DNA from: a virus
DNA length: 37,474 nt
IMG/VR virus record: IMGVR_UViG_3300006071_000035
Span: 1-37,474 of that record
Reading direction: 5' to 3' (one strand)
The position numbers and the translations under genes were made by a program. Position 1 is the first letter of the stretch, and every line of letters starts with the position of its first letter. The notes beneath the pieces were generated by a model. The model saw only the letters and a list, made by a program, of their open reading frames with translations, was not told the origin of the DNA and did no database searches. Positions 36,131 to 37,474 of this stretch are shown here, piece after piece.

Positions 36131-37474
36131 ATTCAAAAAACTTATTTAAGTTCAAAGTATCCTTATACAAATATAATTTTTTTAATTTAGATTTCAAAAT
36201 ATCCTTACGATTTTCTATCAATTCACCTGTCCTTGCTCCTTTAGCAAAAAATACTTTAGGTCTCCATAATAGTTCGTCACTAATTTCTCCACTAAAAGCT
36301 TCTCTTAATAGAGGTTTCATATGTCCTTTTTCTTTTTGATATAAAGGTGGTATGTTTAAACTATATTCTACAAACGGTCTCCAACTATATGGTGTACGAA
36401 CTTCAACCGTCCCACCCCACATTATAGATTGGTTTGTTGTTAGAAAGTTTGTTTTATGAACATCCTCTACTAATTTTCTTCTAGCTTTATCATAATCTTC
36501 TGGCTTATAATGAAACGCTTGAATATGACCATAACTACCCCAAATTTCATCTGATAAATCTCCACTAAATACTACTTTAAATCCTAATTCATTAATTTTT
36601 TTACCCAATGCTATTTGTGCAATTGCACTACCTAAATTTTGCCAACGGGATTGTTCAATAACATAGAGTGTTTCATCTATTGCATTTATAACATCATCTT
36701 CGGTTAATATGATTTCATGCAATTTTACTCCAAATTCTTTCGCAGCAATTCTTGCATATTTAATATCATCATCTTTTGTATTTCCATCACCCATTGATAC
36801 AACAAATGCTTCAATATCAGGTTTAATTTTAGAAAGTAAATACGTTGTAATAACACTATCAATACCACCACTAAGAATTGTACAAATAGGAACATCAGAA
36901 ACCATTTTTACTTTAACTGCCTGTTCTAATTGTTCTCTAATATTTTTAATAATAGTTTCTCTATTATCATTAATAATTTCAGTTGGTAATGTATAGTATG
37001 TTTTAATACTATTTTCTAATGTTTTATAATTGTATTGTATGTATGTTCCAGGATATACAGCTTTTACTTGCTTTTCATATAAATCAGCAGTCGGTAATGC
37101 TTTTTTTTCTGATGCAAATACTAATTTACCATCATTATCAATTGCGTACCATAAAGGTAATTCTCCAACATAATCTCTAACTACAAACGCAGTATTAATT
37201 CTACTATCAACTATACAAAATGAAAACATACCATCCAGTTTAATGAATGATTCAACACCATATTCTAAATATGCGTTTAAAATTATTTCTGTATCTGATT
37301 TTGTTTTAAATGGAATTGAAATACTATCTTTTATGGTTTGGGTATATGTACTATCCCATAACTCTCCATTGTAAACAATACAAACGGTCTTATCTTCATT
37401 CCACATTGGTTGATTTGCGGATGAAGATAAGTCCTGTATTGATAATCTATTGTGTCCGATATAAAAATCTTCAA
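36123..37474 (-). CDS. asnB: Asparagine synthase (glutamine-hydrolysing)-like, 5' end outside window
   Basis: The frame is open to the window edge: codons before the first internal ATG (37406) read I-G-H-N-R-L-S-I-Q-D-L-S, the conserved G-H-x-R-L-S-I-x-D-L block of the N-terminal glutaminase domain, followed by Y-N-G-E. The Cys2 nucleophile is therefore upstream, outside the window. The C-terminal domain has the PP-loop I-L-S-G-G-I-D-S near residue 180 of the visible part, then V-V-S-M-G-D-G-N. It makes asparagine from aspartate or, in phage clusters, an amidated sugar or peptide. Coupled to the GNAT gene. Confidence 0.88.
   Translation of the reverse strand, partial: EDFYIGHNRLSIQDLSSSANQPMWNEDKTVCIVYNGELWDSTYTQTIKDSISIPFKTKSDTEIILNAYLEYGVESFIKLDGMFSFCIVDSRINTAFVVRDYVGELPLWYAIDNDGKLVFASEKKALPTADLYEKQVKAVYPGTYIQYNYKTLENSIKTYYTLPTEIINDNRETIIKNIREQLEQAVKVKMVSDVPICTILSGGIDSVITTYLLSKIKPDIEAFVVSMGDGNTKDDDIKYARIAAKEFGVKLHEIILTEDDVINAIDETLYVIEQSRWQNLGSAIAQIALGKKINELGFKVVFSGDLSDEIWGSYGHIQAFHYKPEDYDKARRKLVEDVHKTNFLTTNQSIMWGGTVEVRTPYSWRPFVEYSLNIPPLYQKEKGHMKPLLREAFSGEISDELLWRPKVFFAKGARTGELIENRKDILKSKLKKLYLYKDTLNLNKFFEYA

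Overview
The window looks like part of a large, AT-rich, T4-type myovirus genome that infects a member of the Bacteroidota. Two things support the phage call: a T4-like replisome (family B DNA polymerase, sliding clamp, clamp-loader large and small subunits) and a dense tRNA cluster with an HNH endonuclease inside it. Three things support the host call: about nine promoters of the form TTTG-N19/20-TAnnTTT(G/A), which is the Bacteroidota primary sigma-factor signature; several signal peptides ending in ...SQ; and lipoproteins and surface-type modules (PA14, cohesin-like, dockerin-like, type IX sorting-domain-like) typical of that phylum. Every convincing gene lies on the minus strand, so transcription runs from high to low coordinates.

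Layout in transcription order. 37474-32507: an asparagine-synthase-like gene (5' end outside the window), a GNAT acetyltransferase, a DNA methyltransferase, an SGNH hydrolase and an AAA+ ATPase. 32456-26840: an RNA-gene region with a tmRNA, initiator and elongator tRNAs, a probable ~1.0 kb structured noncoding RNA (30673-31709), two copies of a spacer repeat, atypical tRNAs and a 169-nt tRNA-like RNA. Three small or mobile protein genes are interspersed. 26826-24216: SGNH protein, nucleosidase, aspartyl-hydroxylase-like protein and a 2H phosphoesterase. 24177-15639: the replication block in the order polymerase, clamp, methyltransferase, dUTPase, glycosyltransferase-like, clamp loader large subunit, GroES-like, zinc-ribbon protein, clamp loader small subunit.

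15589-9967 is a tightly coupled operon of seven membrane, secreted or lipoprotein genes ending in a strong intrinsic terminator (9922-9949). Two of its products are paralogous cohesin/dockerin-type exported proteins. 9911-8232 holds a glycosyltransferase, a metallophosphoesterase and a small protein. 8228-5140 is a second set of exported or membrane proteins, including a CsgG-like protein and a 495-residue protein with Ala/Ser, Pro/Ser and Lys/Glu low-complexity tracts before a beta-rich C-terminus. 5067-1 holds a Cas4/RecB-type nuclease, a ribbon-helix-helix protein, three glycosyltransferases, an unknown protein and the start of another SGNH protein.

The replication proteins, dUTPase, nuclease and GroES would copy and package the genome. 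The tRNAs, initiator tRNA and tmRNA would supplement host translation. The glycosyltransferases, SGNH proteins and acetyltransferase suggest glycan synthesis or modification. The most unusual parts are the exported-protein operons and the RNA region, with its large ncRNA, covarying noncanonical tRNA loops and near-uniform N73-CA tRNA 3' ends. All family calls come from reading motifs by eye; no database search was run.
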